A stretch of 64,000 bases of DNA from Aliiroseovarius salicola (lineage in GTDB: Bacteria; Pseudomonadota; Alphaproteobacteria; Rhodobacterales; Rhodobacteraceae), in assembly GCF_027891095.1 (NCBI RefSeq), contig NZ_JAQIIO010000011.1:24827-88826 (forward strand), read 5' to 3'. This document shows positions 27,292 through 35,735 of the stretch, piece by piece. Position numbers and translations under genes: made by a program. Numbering within the stretch: position 1 is the first letter of the stretch; each line of letters opens with the position of its first letter. The notes under the pieces are model-generated. The model ran no database searches and was not told the DNA's origin. It worked only from the letters and a program-made list of their open reading frames with translations.

Positions 27292-27620
27292 TCATCAGTT
27301 TACTGATTGATCTGAAGCGGCCCCGCAATTGCGGGGCCGTTTTTCGTTGCGCGATTGTGATCAAGGGACGCAGCCAGCAGAACTTTCGGTTCCGAATCAT
27401 GGCATTGACGGAAATTGACACCCAAAGTCCGAGTGATTTTCACAGTTGTTGACTGATCAATCAGACCCAAATATCGCCGCAACCCACCTTTTTTGCCAGA
27501 AAACCGCCGACTTGGCCTGTCAGGGCTTGTTTATCGTGGGTCCCTTTGCTCCTATAGACGGAACAACAAAAGCAGCGCGAAGGCTTTATCGCGCCTAAAG
27601 AAATTTTTGGGGGGACATTC
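27292..27620. other. Intergenic region between rpsA and ihfB
   Basis: This 329 bp stretch holds the rpsA terminator (27318-27344) and, further on, AT-rich sequence that should hold the ihfB promoter. A plausible -10 is TATAGA at 27553-27558, with a weak -35 (TTGTTT or TTATCG near 27530). No gene is supported here. Confidence 0.5.
27318..27344 (+). terminator. Intrinsic terminator of rpsA
   Basis: The perfect palindrome CGGCCCCGCA/TGCGGGGCCG is followed by TTTTT, 26 nt after the rpsA stop. Confidence 0.93.
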
Positions 27621-27902
27621 ATGATCCGGTCTGAACTGATCCAGAAAATTGCGGATGAGAATCCGCATCTTTATCAGCGCGATGTGGAACGCATCGTCAA
27701 TACGATATTTGATGAGATCGTCGAGGCGATGGCGCGAGGAGATCGGGTGGAACTGCGCGGCTTTGGCGCATTTTCAGTCAAGAAGCGAGATGCTCGTATC
27801 GGGCGCAATCCCCGCACCGGTGAATCGGTAAAAGTCGAAGAAAAGCACGTACCCTTTTTCAAGACCGGTAAACTCTTGCGGGACCGACTGAACGGGAAAT
27901 AA
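27621..27902 (+). CDS. ihfB: Integration host factor subunit beta
   Basis: This 93 aa HU/IHF-family DNA-bending protein has the signature [22 protein letters not shown], in which the Pro intercalates into DNA at the bend. The N-terminal [17 protein letters not shown] marks the beta subunit. It follows rpsA, as in E. coli, but with its own probable promoter. The lapA gene begins 9 nt after it. Confidence 0.96.
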   Translation: MIRSELIQKIADENPHLYQRDVERIVNTIFDEIVEAMARGDRVELRGFGAFSVKKRDARIGRNPRTGESVKVEEKHVPFFKTGKLLRDRLNGK

Positions 27903-27911
27903 GAGGTCCTT

Positions 27912-28262
27912 ATGCGGTATATCCGTTATCTATTCCTGGCGGCCCTTGCGGTCGGCCTGGTTACTATCGCCATGGCAAACCGTGCCATGGTCACCCTGAA
28001 TCTGCTGCCCGAAGAACTTTCCGGGTTTCTGGGATTTGGATGGTCAATAACGTTGCCCCTGTTCATCGTGATCTTCCTCGGCATCATTGCTGGTGTCATG
28101 ATCGGATTTGTCTGGGAATGGATGCGCGAGCACAAGCTGCGCGCCGCAGGCAAACGTACACGCAAGGAACGGGATGCCCTGATCCGTGAGGTAAAGAAGC
28201 TCAAGGAACCCAAGGCAAAGCCAGGGGATGACGTTATTGCCCTGCTGGAAGAAGCCAAGTGA
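27912..28262 (+). CDS. lapA: LapA-domain inner membrane protein
   Basis: This 116 aa protein has two hydrophobic segments (about residues 4-22 and 42-68), followed by a basic coiled-coil-like cytoplasmic tail rich in Lys/Arg/Glu. This is the layout of LapA, which helps set lipopolysaccharide levels through LapB/FtsH. No lapB is adjacent. The stop overlaps the trpF GTG by 4 nt (GTGA), tying an envelope protein to tryptophan synthesis. This order is common in Rhodobacterales. Confidence 0.85.
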   Translation: MRYIRYLFLAALAVGLVTIAMANRAMVTLNLLPEELSGFLGFGWSITLPLFIVIFLGIIAGVMIGFVWEWMREHKLRAAGKRTRKERDALIREVKKLKEPKAKPGDDVIALLEEAK

Positions 28263-28936
28263 GCACGTTTGTTTTGCCGGGTGGCAAGCGAGATGCCGCC
28301 GTGAAGATCTGCGGATTGAAAACGCCCGAGACGCTTCAAGCGGCATGTGACGCCGGTGCACGATACATCGGCTTCAACTTCTTTGCGAAAAGCCCACGTT
28401 CCGTGACGGTCGATCAAGCCGCCGCGCTAATGCTGGAGATGCCCATCGGCGTGGCCAAGGTCGCGCTTGTGGTGAATATGTCGGATGATGAAATCGCCCA
28501 TATCGTTGGCACCACGACCACCGAAATACTCCAGTTGCATGGGAGCGAAACGCCCGAGCGCGTGGCAGACGTCAAGGCGCGGTTCGGTCTGCCGGTAATG
28601 AAAGCCATCGGCATAGCCGGGCCCGAGGACGTCACCGAGATTGATCGCTACGCTCCGGTTGCGGATCAGCTTCTGATCGACGCCAAGGCGCCTAAAGGCG
28701 CCGACCTGCCCGGTGGCAATGGGATCAGCTTCGACTGGCGGTTGGTGCAGCGCAAATACTGGCCCTGCCCATGGATGCTCGCAGGGGGTCTCAATCCCGA
28801 CAATGTCGCCGAGGCGATGCGCCTGACTGGGGCCAAACAGGTCGATGTGGCCTCAGGCGTTGAAAGCGCCCCCGGTGTGAAAGACCCGGACCTCATGCGC
28901 GCCTTCGTGAAAAATGCGACTGGAAATTTCGCCTGA
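28259..28936 (+). CDS. trpF: Phosphoribosylanthranilate isomerase
   Basis: This is a 225 aa TIM barrel that isomerises phosphoribosylanthranilate in tryptophan synthesis. The catalytic Cys is in [10 protein letters not shown] (Cys18) and the catalytic Asp in [10 protein letters not shown]. The phosphate loops AGGLNPDNV and SGVE are intact. The start is the GTG that overlaps the lapA stop. trpB follows 144 nt downstream, after a copy of the dispersed repeat. Confidence 0.95.
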   Translation: MSTFVLPGGKRDAAVKICGLKTPETLQAACDAGARYIGFNFFAKSPRSVTVDQAAALMLEMPIGVAKVALVVNMSDDEIAHIVGTTTTEILQLHGSETPERVADVKARFGLPVMKAIGIAGPEDVTEIDRYAPVADQLLIDAKAPKGADLPGGNGISFDWRLVQRKYWPCPWMLAGGLNPDNVAEAMRLTGAKQVDVASGVESAPGVKDPDLMRAFVKNATGNFA

Positions 28937-29004
28937 TCCTTTTTTCTTGCGACAAATACCTCGGGGTGAGGCGCAGCCGAGGGGCAGAGCCCCTTTTCTG
29001 CCCC
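28937..29004 (+). repeat. Dispersed intergenic repeat, copy B
   Basis: TCCTTTTTTCTTGCGACAAATACC, then TCGGGGTGAGG and a GC-rich hairpin tail GGGGCAGAGCCCC. It starts at the trpF stop and lies in the trpF-trpB gap. It is the most complete of the four copies. Confidence 0.6.
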
Positions 29005-29080
29005 AATCACCCATAAAAACCACTGGAACTGACGCGCTGTGACGCCTATCACGGTCCGGCAACATGAACAGGGGGGCATC

Positions 29081-30328
29081 ATGTCCGACGATCTTTTCAA
29101 CAGCTTCATGAACGGCCCGGACGAGCGTGGCCGTTTTGGTGATTTCGGCGGCCGCTTTGTGTCGGAAACGCTGATGCCGCTGATCCTCGACCTTGAGGCC
29201 GAGTATGAAAAGGCCAAGACGGACGATAGCTTCTGGGCGGAGATGGACCACCTGTGGAAACACTATGTGGGCCGACCCTCACCGCTTTATTTCGCCGAAG
29301 GGCTGACCAAACACTTGGGCGGCGCCAAAGTCTATATGAAGCGTGATGAACTGAACCACACGGGCGCGCATAAGATCAACAACGTGCTGGGACAGATCCT
29401 GCTCGCACGCCGTATGGGCAAAACCCGTATTATCGCGGAAACCGGAGCAGGGCAACACGGCGTGGCCACCGCCACCGTCTGCGCCAAATTTGGTCTCAAA
29501 TGCATTGTCTATATGGGCGCGCATGATGTGCAACGCCAGGCACCCAATGTGTTCCGCATGCGGCTCTTGGGGGCCGAGGTGATCGCCGTGGAAAGCGGTC
29601 GTGGCACGCTCAAGGATGCGATGAACGACGCACTGCGCGATTGGGTTACCAATGTGCGTGACACGTTTTACTGTATCGGCACCGCCGCAGGCCCGCACCC
29701 CTACCCGGCGATGGTGCGTGATTTCCAGTCGATCATCGGCCAGGAAACCAAGGCGCAGATGCAAGAGGCCGAAGGCCGCCTCCCGGACACTGTGATTGCC
29801 GCGATCGGTGGTGGCTCCAACGCGATTGGCCTTTTCTACCCGTTCCTCGATGATGAAAGCGTGCAGATCATCGGCGTCGAAGCCGGTGGTAAAGGTGTAA
29901 ACGAAAAGATGGAACATTGCGCCTCGCTCACCGGCGGACGCCCCGGCGTGCTTCACGGCAACCGCACCTATCTGCTACAGGATGATGACGGGCAGATCCT
30001 CGACGGGTATTCGATTTCAGCTGGATTGGACTATCCGGGCATCGGGCCAGAGCATAGCTGGCTGCATGAAATCGGTCGCGCAGAATATGTCTCGATCACC
30101 GATAAGGAAGCATTGGATGCTTTTCAGCTGTCCTGCTCGACCGAGGGCATCATCCCGGCGCTTGAACCCTGCCATGCACTGGCCTATGTGACGAAGCTCG
30201 CTCCTACACTGCCGAAAGATCACATCATCTGCATGAACATGTGTGGTCGTGGCGACAAGGACATCTTCACCGTGGCCAAATATCTCGGTTTCGACATGTC
30301 CGATACGGAAGGTCGCGTGGCAGACTAA
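29081..30328 (+). CDS. trpB: Tryptophan synthase beta chain
   Basis: The start at 29081 ([12 protein letters not shown], with GGGGGG upstream) gives 415 aa. It is a PLP enzyme that joins indole and serine. The PLP Lys98 lies in [10 protein letters not shown], and the phosphate loop is [21 protein letters not shown] is the usual N-terminal signature. trpA is not adjacent; it is 9 kb away on the other strand. A bidirectional terminator follows. Confidence 0.97.
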   Translation: MSDDLFNSFMNGPDERGRFGDFGGRFVSETLMPLILDLEAEYEKAKTDDSFWAEMDHLWKHYVGRPSPLYFAEGLTKHLGGAKVYMKRDELNHTGAHKINNVLGQILLARRMGKTRIIAETGAGQHGVATATVCAKFGLKCIVYMGAHDVQRQAPNVFRMRLLGAEVIAVESGRGTLKDAMNDALRDWVTNVRDTFYCIGTAAGPHPYPAMVRDFQSIIGQETKAQMQEAEGRLPDTVIAAIGGGSNAIGLFYPFLDDESVQIIGVEAGGKGVNEKMEHCASLTGGRPGVLHGNRTYLLQDDDGQILDGYSISAGLDYPGIGPEHSWLHEIGRAEYVSITDKEALDAFQLSCSTEGIIPALEPCHALAYVTKLAPTLPKDHIICMNMCGRGDKDIFTVAKYLGFDMSDTEGRVAD

Positions 30329-30350
30329 CTTTCAGATCACTCGAAAACAA

Positions 30351-30386
30351 AACGCCCCGCGTCTGAAATGGCACGGGGCGTTTTGT
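30351..30386 (+). terminator. Bidirectional terminator between trpB and the serine hydrolase
   Basis: The stem AACGCCCCG/CGGGGCGTT has a 14-base loop, with TTTTG on one side and a T-rich complement (AAAACA) on the other. It serves two convergent genes. Confidence 0.8.
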
Positions 30387-30404
30387 TTTGTGTTACTGGG
30401 CGCG

Positions 30405-31586
30405 TCAGCTCTGAGAGGCTACTACTGCTGTTTCTGACAGGAGGCGGAACATCTCGATATTTGACCGATGTGCGCCGGGTTCTCGGAATTTCCGGTCCGC
30501 CGATGTCAGCACAATTACCACGTCACGGGCGCTATCGATGAAAATATACTGGCCGTATATTCCGCGTGCAAAATACTCTCCTTCGGGGGCATCCGGTGCG
30601 ATCCACCACTGGTAGCCATATTGCCGTTGCCCGGGTTCTGTGGGGGCGGAGGGCACGGTCGAGGCTGCAATCCAGTCAGCGGGTACAACCTGTTCACCTT
30701 GCCACTTTCCACCTTGCAGGAACATCTGACCAAAACGGGCATAATCACGGCTGCGCAAATTTAGCCCGCCCAGAACAAAGGCTACACCTTCACCGTCGCT
30801 CAAATAGTGGGGGGCGGCCTCAAACTCCAGTCGACCGATAATATGCTCATTCATCAGATCCGGGATCGATCGCCCCGTGGCCCCGCGGATCACCATGCCA
30901 ATCACATGCGTATCGATCGAGACATATTGCCAAATATCCCCTGCCGGAGCGAAGGTTTCGGTCAGCTCTTCGGTAAACCCATCCATGGATTTGCCAAGGG
31001 CAAGTACACGACCCATCTGATTGATGTCTGAATTGTAGTCGAGGTAATCCTCGTTGAACGTTACTCCGGAGGTCATATTCAGCACATTTCTGATTGTCGC
31101 CCCGTCATAAGCACCACCCATGAGGCTGGGCACATATTTGGTGACAGGGTCATCCAGCGAAGCAATGGCGCCCTGATCAAGAATAACCCCCATCAGGGCA
31201 GACAGAAAACTCTTGGCGACGGACCAACTAATCCGCAGGTCCTCTGGTTGTGTATCCAGGTGGTAGCTTTCATGTCGGATCTGCCCCTCTTGCAGCACAA
31301 TCAGCGACGTAACAGCGCGCTCTTTGATCCATGCATCAGCGGCGGCCGGCAGAGCCATGCTCTCCCCTTTGGGGAGAGGGCTGTCAGGACCATCACCACG
31401 GGACAAGGGGACGGTCAGGAACGCGGCATTCATATGTGAAAAATTGCCCACGATCTTCTCTTCTGAAAAGAGCGTATTTACCGCGAGAAGTCGCTTAAGG
31501 TCTTCTTGCTTCCACAATCCGACAAAGGCCACGAGAACAAAGAGCCCCAGCAAAATTTGGATGGTGCGTTTGAAAAGGTTTTCCAT
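30405..31586 (-). CDS. Beta-lactamase-family serine hydrolase, membrane-anchored
   Basis: This 393 aa protein has an N-terminal signal anchor (about residues 9-25, LLGLFVLVAFVGLW). The class C beta-lactamase/esterase fold shows the SxxK motif SVAKSF (about residue 122), the Tyr in WQYVSIDTHV as the YxS/N element, and a C-terminal RGIYGQYIF block in place of KTG. Such proteins act as esterases, amidases or D-amino peptidases outside the cytoplasmic membrane. The start codon lies about 65 bp from a run of twelve TTTTCTAG octamers, so its promoter region may be variable. Confidence 0.83.
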   Translation of the reverse strand: MENLFKRTIQILLGLFVLVAFVGLWKQEDLKRLLAVNTLFSEEKIVGNFSHMNAAFLTVPLSRGDGPDSPLPKGESMALPAAADAWIKERAVTSLIVLQEGQIRHESYHLDTQPEDLRISWSVAKSFLSALMGVILDQGAIASLDDPVTKYVPSLMGGAYDGATIRNVLNMTSGVTFNEDYLDYNSDINQMGRVLALGKSMDGFTEELTETFAPAGDIWQYVSIDTHVIGMVIRGATGRSIPDLMNEHIIGRLEFEAAPHYLSDGEGVAFVLGGLNLRSRDYARFGQMFLQGGKWQGEQVVPADWIAASTVPSAPTEPGQRQYGYQWWIAPDAPEGEYFARGIYGQYIFIDSARDVVIVLTSADRKFREPGAHRSNIEMFRLLSETAVVASQS

Positions 31587-31652
31587 GTGACCTCCGACAT
31601 GACGCCAAACCCGACAGAAATGGGTTGCGTCAATTCAGTTTGAGAATACTAG

Positions 31653-31748
31653 TTTTCTAGTTTTCTAGTTTTCTAGTTTTCTAGTTTTCTAGTTTTCTAG
31701 TTTTCTAGTTTTCTAGTTTTCTAGTTTTCTAGTTTTCTAGTTTTCTAG
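31653..31748. repeat. Tandem array of 12 TTTTCTAG octamers
   Basis: Twelve exact copies of TTTTCTAG run without interruption, preceded by TGAGAATACTAG. The tetramer CTAG is usually scarce in proteobacterial genomes, which makes the array stand out. It lies between the DUF2332 gene end and the serine hydrolase start, upstream of the latter. A second array with the same unit is at 60704-60755. Confidence 0.97.
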
Positions 31749-31765
31749 CATTGCGCAATTTTGCC

Positions 31766-32788
31766 TCACGGTGACCTCCAATCCAGCCAGCGTCCATGAA
31801 AATCGATACGACCTAACGTAAGGGAACTCCCATCCGGCCAAAGCGTCAGCGTGATTGCGGCCCCATTGCCCTGATGCTCATCCGCTTCCATGGACAGATG
31901 TGCCACCGGTCCGCGCTGTCCGGCATTGCAGATTGCCGTATGGCATCGTTCCTGCGTCTCTTCAGGGAAATACTGCCATGCAATCGTGTGGTAGATGAGA
32001 GACAAGTGATCGGGGCGATTATTCGCGAGCCGGGCTTCCAGCCAATCCGCAGCGTCCCCCTGATCCACCACAGCATCAAAGATCGAAATTGCCGCGCGTG
32101 TACGGGCCAGTCGTTCGGGCTGATCTGCCCAGAGATAGGATTGCAGGCGCAGAGCATCAGCAGGGTCGCGCGCATCCAGCGGGATCAAGTCCACACCGCG
32201 CCGGTCGATGATCGTGGGTGTTATGCCTGTTGGCAGATCACCGCGCCACTCCGGCGACAAGATCACCGGGGTGTCACTCGGTCCCAATTGTACTCCGGGT
32301 ACATTAAGGGAGAACTTGTCCCACATAAGATTAAGCCCGCCAGACGCGCCCAGATCGGACATGTGGATCGGTAAACCATAATGCGCAGACAGCCAATGCC
32401 CGGCCGCGATCAGCACCGCCGCGCGACGCACTTCGTTGGTTTGTGGTGGGTTGTCCAGCCAGTGGTTCAGAGTGTCGGCATGATCCCGCATGGCAATCTG
32501 TAGGGCATTCCAGAGGTCATCATCATCAGGAGGCTCATGAGGAGGGTAGATCGCCACAAGGTCCGGGCACGCTTTGGTCAGAACCAGCGCGTGCAGACCT
32601 GCCAAAAGGCGTAGTGGCACTGACTGGCCAATAGGCCCCAATTCACCTTCCCAGCCGAATAAACGGTCGGTCAAAGCAGTGCCGGGTTGTAGATTTTCAG
32701 CCAAAAGAGAGAGGATGCGGGCCGTGAAAGGAGAACCCAGTTTGGCATTGCTGCGGGCTTGTTGATGTAAAGCACCGCGTAAATTCAC
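31766..32788 (-). CDS. DUF2332-family protein
   Basis: This 340 aa soluble protein has a GTG start that overlaps the pth stop (GTGA). The features of DUF2332 proteins are visible: an N-terminal helical part with ALTDRLFGWEGELGP, the segment LGASGGLNLMWDKF near residue 147, which looks like a SAM-binding or nucleotide loop, and RRGVDLIPLDARDPADALRLQSYLW. The function of the family is not established. It is probably co-translated with pth. Confidence 0.8.
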   Translation of the reverse strand: MNLRGALHQQARSNAKLGSPFTARILSLLAENLQPGTALTDRLFGWEGELGPIGQSVPLRLLAGLHALVLTKACPDLVAIYPPHEPPDDDDLWNALQIAMRDHADTLNHWLDNPPQTNEVRRAAVLIAAGHWLSAHYGLPIHMSDLGASGGLNLMWDKFSLNVPGVQLGPSDTPVILSPEWRGDLPTGITPTIIDRRGVDLIPLDARDPADALRLQSYLWADQPERLARTRAAISIFDAVVDQGDAADWLEARLANNRPDHLSLIYHTIAWQYFPEETQERCHTAICNAGQRGPVAHLSMEADEHQGNGAAITLTLWPDGSSLTLGRIDFHGRWLDWRSP

Positions 32789-33462
32789 GAAAACCTATCC
32801 ATCAGTTTCTGCAAGGGCGTGCGGCTGTCCTCTGGTTCCGGAGCTTTCTCCGGCTTCTTCTCTGACGCCTTCTTAGGACTTGCTGAGGGTCGTGGCGGTT
32901 TTACCCGAAGCCCAATTGCGTTCATGAACTTGCCACTGTCACCGCGTGCCAAATCCGGCGCCCCATCTGCGCAGCCGCGCAGGACATCATCCAACCAGCC
33001 TTGATCCGCCTTGGCAAAATCATTCAACACATAACGTGACACCGCATCTTTGTGACCCGGATGCCCGATTCCCATGCGCACGCGGTGATAGTCCGCGCCG
33101 ATATGCTGATGGATCGAGCGCAGCCCGTTATGGCCCGCATGTCCCCCACCGGTTTTCACGCGACATTTCCCCGGTGCCAGGTCCAGTTCGTCATGAAACA
33201 CAGTCACCTCCCCCGAGGTGATTTTGTAAAAGCGCATCGCCTCGCCCACGGATTGCCCCGACAGATTCATGAACGTTTCAGGTTTCAGCAGGATGACCTT
33301 TTCACCCCCAAGATTGCCTTCGCAAAGCTGTCCCTGAAATTTCGAGCGCCAAGGTGAAAACCCGTGATCGGATGCGATCTGTTCCAGTGCCATGAAACCG
33401 ATATTATGCCGGTTGCCTGCATATTTCGGGCCGGGATTTCCGAGGCCGACAAAGAGTTTCAT
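32785..33462 (-). CDS. pth: Peptidyl-tRNA hydrolase
   Basis: The start at 33462 (MKLFVGLGNPGPKYAGNRHN) gives 225 aa. It frees tRNAs from stalled peptidyl-tRNA. The catalytic His19 is in NRHNIGF, with Asn in FMNLSGQS and Asp in VFHDELDL. The C-terminal extension (about 30 residues, rich in Lys/Pro/Glu) is longer than in E. coli and typical of alphaproteobacteria. rplY is not adjacent here but lies 2 kb away on the same strand. Confidence 0.96.
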   Translation of the reverse strand: MKLFVGLGNPGPKYAGNRHNIGFMALEQIASDHGFSPWRSKFQGQLCEGNLGGEKVILLKPETFMNLSGQSVGEAMRFYKITSGEVTVFHDELDLAPGKCRVKTGGGHAGHNGLRSIHQHIGADYHRVRMGIGHPGHKDAVSRYVLNDFAKADQGWLDDVLRGCADGAPDLARGDSGKFMNAIGLRVKPPRPSASPKKASEKKPEKAPEPEDSRTPLQKLMDRFS

Positions 33463-33587
33463 GAGTGTCTCCGCTCTGGACAAAGGGTCGGGATTGCACC
33501 CTATTTAGCGTAAAGAACTGGGCTGCTCAATTCCGCAGCCCTAATGAATATTCGGCGCAGGTGAAAACAGACTAAATTAGGGCCAAC

Positions 33588-34271
33588 ATGGCAAAATTTG
33601 ACATCAAAGGTTTGAATCTGGAGATCCCGGATAGGTTTTTGACACCGGTTCTGCGGGAAGAATTGCGCACCGGCAGCTATGAGTGGGGCGAAGCACGCGC
33701 CCTTGGTGCCGTTTTGCGCAAAGGGGACCATTTGCTGGATCTGGGAAGCGCAATCGGCTTTATCGCCAGTCTGGCGGCCCAAACCCTTGATGATCGCAAC
33801 ATCACTTGTATTGAAGCTAATCCGGAACTCATCCCTGTTCTTGAACGAAACCTCGCCCAGAATGGCGCACCGCGAGCGGGCCTTATCCATGGCGCGGTGG
33901 TTGGTGGCAACCACCGCAGCGAACAGGTGACACTTGAATTGCGACCAGCCTTTTATTCTTCTCGCCTCTCTTCCGAAACATCGGACGGCAAGGGGCGTTT
34001 GGTCGAGGTGCCCGCCCTACACTTGTCCGACCTTCTGGTGGCGTTCGAACCTGATGTTGTCACGATGGATCTGGAAGGGGTAGAGGCCGGACTGGCGGTT
34101 CTGCCTTGGCCCGGCAAGGTAAGGGCTGTGGTCATGGAACTTCATACGAAATATTATGACCTGTCCACGGTTGATGAAATCTTTGCCGGAATGGCTCGCA
34201 ATGGGTTTGCCTATCAGCCCAGAGGGTCGCGTGGGGATGTGGTTGTGTTTCAACGCATCGGGACAGAGTAG
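33588..34271 (+). CDS. FkbM-family methyltransferase
   Basis: This 227 aa protein has a class I methyltransferase fold: SAM loop LLDLGSAIGFIASLAA, acidic residue in TCIEANPELIPVL, and FkbM-type MDLEGVEAGLAVL. Family members methylate sugars or small molecules. The substrate is not evident. It is a lone plus-strand gene between minus-strand pth and the DUF411 gene. Confidence 0.82.
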   Translation: MAKFDIKGLNLEIPDRFLTPVLREELRTGSYEWGEARALGAVLRKGDHLLDLGSAIGFIASLAAQTLDDRNITCIEANPELIPVLERNLAQNGAPRAGLIHGAVVGGNHRSEQVTLELRPAFYSSRLSSETSDGKGRLVEVPALHLSDLLVAFEPDVVTMDLEGVEAGLAVLPWPGKVRAVVMELHTKYYDLSTVDEIFAGMARNGFAYQPRGSRGDVVVFQRIGTE

Positions 34272-34299
34272 GCGGCGCCACCCGCCCCAACCGTTGCGA

Positions 34300-34773
34300 T
34301 TATGCGGCTGCGTAGCTGGAAAAGACCTCGACCCGTCCATCCTTACGCATCAACAAGACCTCATAGGCCTCACGCTGATTTTCCGGGCCCATTCCGGGGG
34401 ATCCACTGGGCATCCCAGGCACGGTCAATCCAATCGCCTCGGGCCGCTGCGCGAGCAGGCGAGAGATATCAGCAGCGGGCACGTGACCCTCAATCAGATA
34501 TCCATCAATCTCGGCGGTGTGGCAGGACATCAGGTCATCGGAAATACCGCCTTGCTGCTTGAAGAGATACAGCGCGTCATAGTCCACGTTCTCGACAGTG
34601 GTGGAAAATCCATTTGCCTGCATGATTTTGATCCATGCCCCACAACAACCGCAGCTGGGATCCTTGCGCACATGAAGGGCAGGGGAACTGGCGATTGCAG
34701 GAGCGGCTGACAATACGGGTGTGGCCAGAGCTGAAATCAGAAAGCGGCGGCGGGACAGGGTGAGATTGGACAT
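34300..34773 (-). CDS. DUF411-family exported metal-binding-type protein
   Basis: The start at 34773 (MSNLTLSRRRFLISALA) gives 157 aa, with a twin-arginine-like signal peptide. The mature part has the DUF411 motif DPSCGCCGAWIKIMQANGF, three cysteines in a CxCC cluster, and a later SCHTAEIDGYLIEGHVP with Cys-His. Such proteins are often found with copper or other metal resistance genes. No such gene is adjacent. A perfect inverted repeat 35-60 bp upstream suggests specific control. Confidence 0.85.
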   Translation of the reverse strand: MSNLTLSRRRFLISALATPVLSAAPAIASSPALHVRKDPSCGCCGAWIKIMQANGFSTTVENVDYDALYLFKQQGGISDDLMSCHTAEIDGYLIEGHVPAADISRLLAQRPEAIGLTVPGMPSGSPGMGPENQREAYEVLLMRKDGRVEVFSSYAAA

Positions 34774-34807
34774 AAGAGTTCTCTTTGCACGTTTGATGCA
34801 GGTTATT

Positions 34808-34833
34808 AACACAAACCTTCTTTGGTTTGTGTT
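34808..34833. promoter_or_regulatory. Perfect inverted repeat upstream of the DUF411 gene
   Basis: AACACAAACC, six bases, GGTTTGTGTT: a 10 bp perfect inverted repeat with no T-run after it on either strand. It lies 35 bp upstream of the DUF411 ATG, in the place of its promoter, and so reads better as an operator than a terminator. Confidence 0.6.
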
Positions 34834-34882
34834 GATCTTCGTCAATTTCACCTGTTTGTGTTCTGCCCCGTCAGCCCCCCCC

Positions 34883-34916
34883 AAAAAAAAAGCGGGGTTC
34901 CGATGGGAACCCCGCT
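34883..34916 (-). terminator. Intrinsic terminator of rplY
   Basis: On the minus strand, AGCGGGGTTCC/GGAACCCCGCT with a four-base loop is followed by a long T run. It lies 26 nt after the rplY stop. Confidence 0.93.
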
Positions 34917-34942
34917 TCATATTCGATATCGTCTTATGAGAC

Positions 34943-35593
34943 TTAGTCTGCGGCCACTTCGATGGCTTCAACTTCATCTGCTGCGACCTCTTCAGCCTCT
35001 TCGTCCTCATCCGACGAACGCAGCGAGCTCGGTGCGGCAAGGTTTGCGATCACGAAGTCACGATCGATGGTCGGCTTGGCACCCGACGGCAGGGTCACGT
35101 CCGAAATGTGGATCACGTCGCCCACTTCACGGCCGGTCAGGTCGACAACGATTTGATCCGGGATTTCACCAGCAACAACATTCAGTTCGACTTCCGGACG
35201 CACAACGGTCAAAACGCCGCCTTTTTTCAGGCCCGGTGCTTCCTCGTGGTTTTCGAATTCCACGTGGATGAACAGGCTGATCCGCGAGGTGCGGCGCAGA
35301 CGCATCAGGTCGATGTGGGTCGGCAGGTCTTTCACGACGTCACGCTGAACACCGCGGCAGATCACGCGTACGTCTTCTTCGCCCTCAACCTTCAGGTTCC
35401 ACAGGGTCGACAGGAAACGGCCAGCTTTCAGCTTTTTCAGCAGGTCGTTGAACGGGATGTTGATCGACAGGGGATCGGCGTCGCCACCGTAAACCACACC
35501 TGGAACCAGCCCGTCACGACGTGCCTGGCGAGCGGCGCCCTTGCCTGTCCCCGCGCGTTTCTGAGCAACAAGATCAGGGATCTCTTTTGCCAT
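34943..35593 (-). CDS. rplY: 50S ribosomal protein L25/general stress protein Ctc
   Basis: The start at 35593 ([21 protein letters not shown]) gives 216 aa. The N-terminal L25 domain binds 5S rRNA ([17 protein letters not shown]). The C-terminal Ctc beta domain follows, then an acidic tail ([19 protein letters not shown]). A hairpin lies about 24-52 nt upstream of the ATG in the leader, with GGAGAA as the ribosome site between. Confidence 0.96.
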   Translation of the reverse strand: MAKEIPDLVAQKRAGTGKGAARQARRDGLVPGVVYGGDADPLSINIPFNDLLKKLKAGRFLSTLWNLKVEGEEDVRVICRGVQRDVVKDLPTHIDLMRLRRTSRISLFIHVEFENHEEAPGLKKGGVLTVVRPEVELNVVAGEIPDQIVVDLTGREVGDVIHISDVTLPSGAKPTIDRDFVIANLAAPSSLRSSDEDEEAEEVAADEVEAIEVAAD

Positions 35594-35616
35594 TGTAATT
35601 CTCCAATATGTATAGG

Positions 35617-35645
35617 GCGGGGCTCCTCCAAGGCTGTAGCCCCGC
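35617..35645 (-). promoter_or_regulatory. Leader hairpin upstream of rplY
   Basis: GCGGGGCT pairs perfectly with AGCCCCGC across 13 bases. No T-run follows on the minus strand, so it is not a terminator for the helicase. It may be a stabilising or autoregulatory leader element. Confidence 0.45.
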
Positions 35646-35735
35646 GATGAAGCCCTGCCCATACAGGGGAATCGGGCAAAAGGAAAGCCATTTCTGGGCC
35701 GCACGGTTAGAGGCGTTGAAACGGCCCTCGATCCG

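Noticed and set aside
31653..31748. Octamer array considered as a CRISPR array
   Set aside because: There are no spacers between units and no cas genes; it is a plain tandem repeat.
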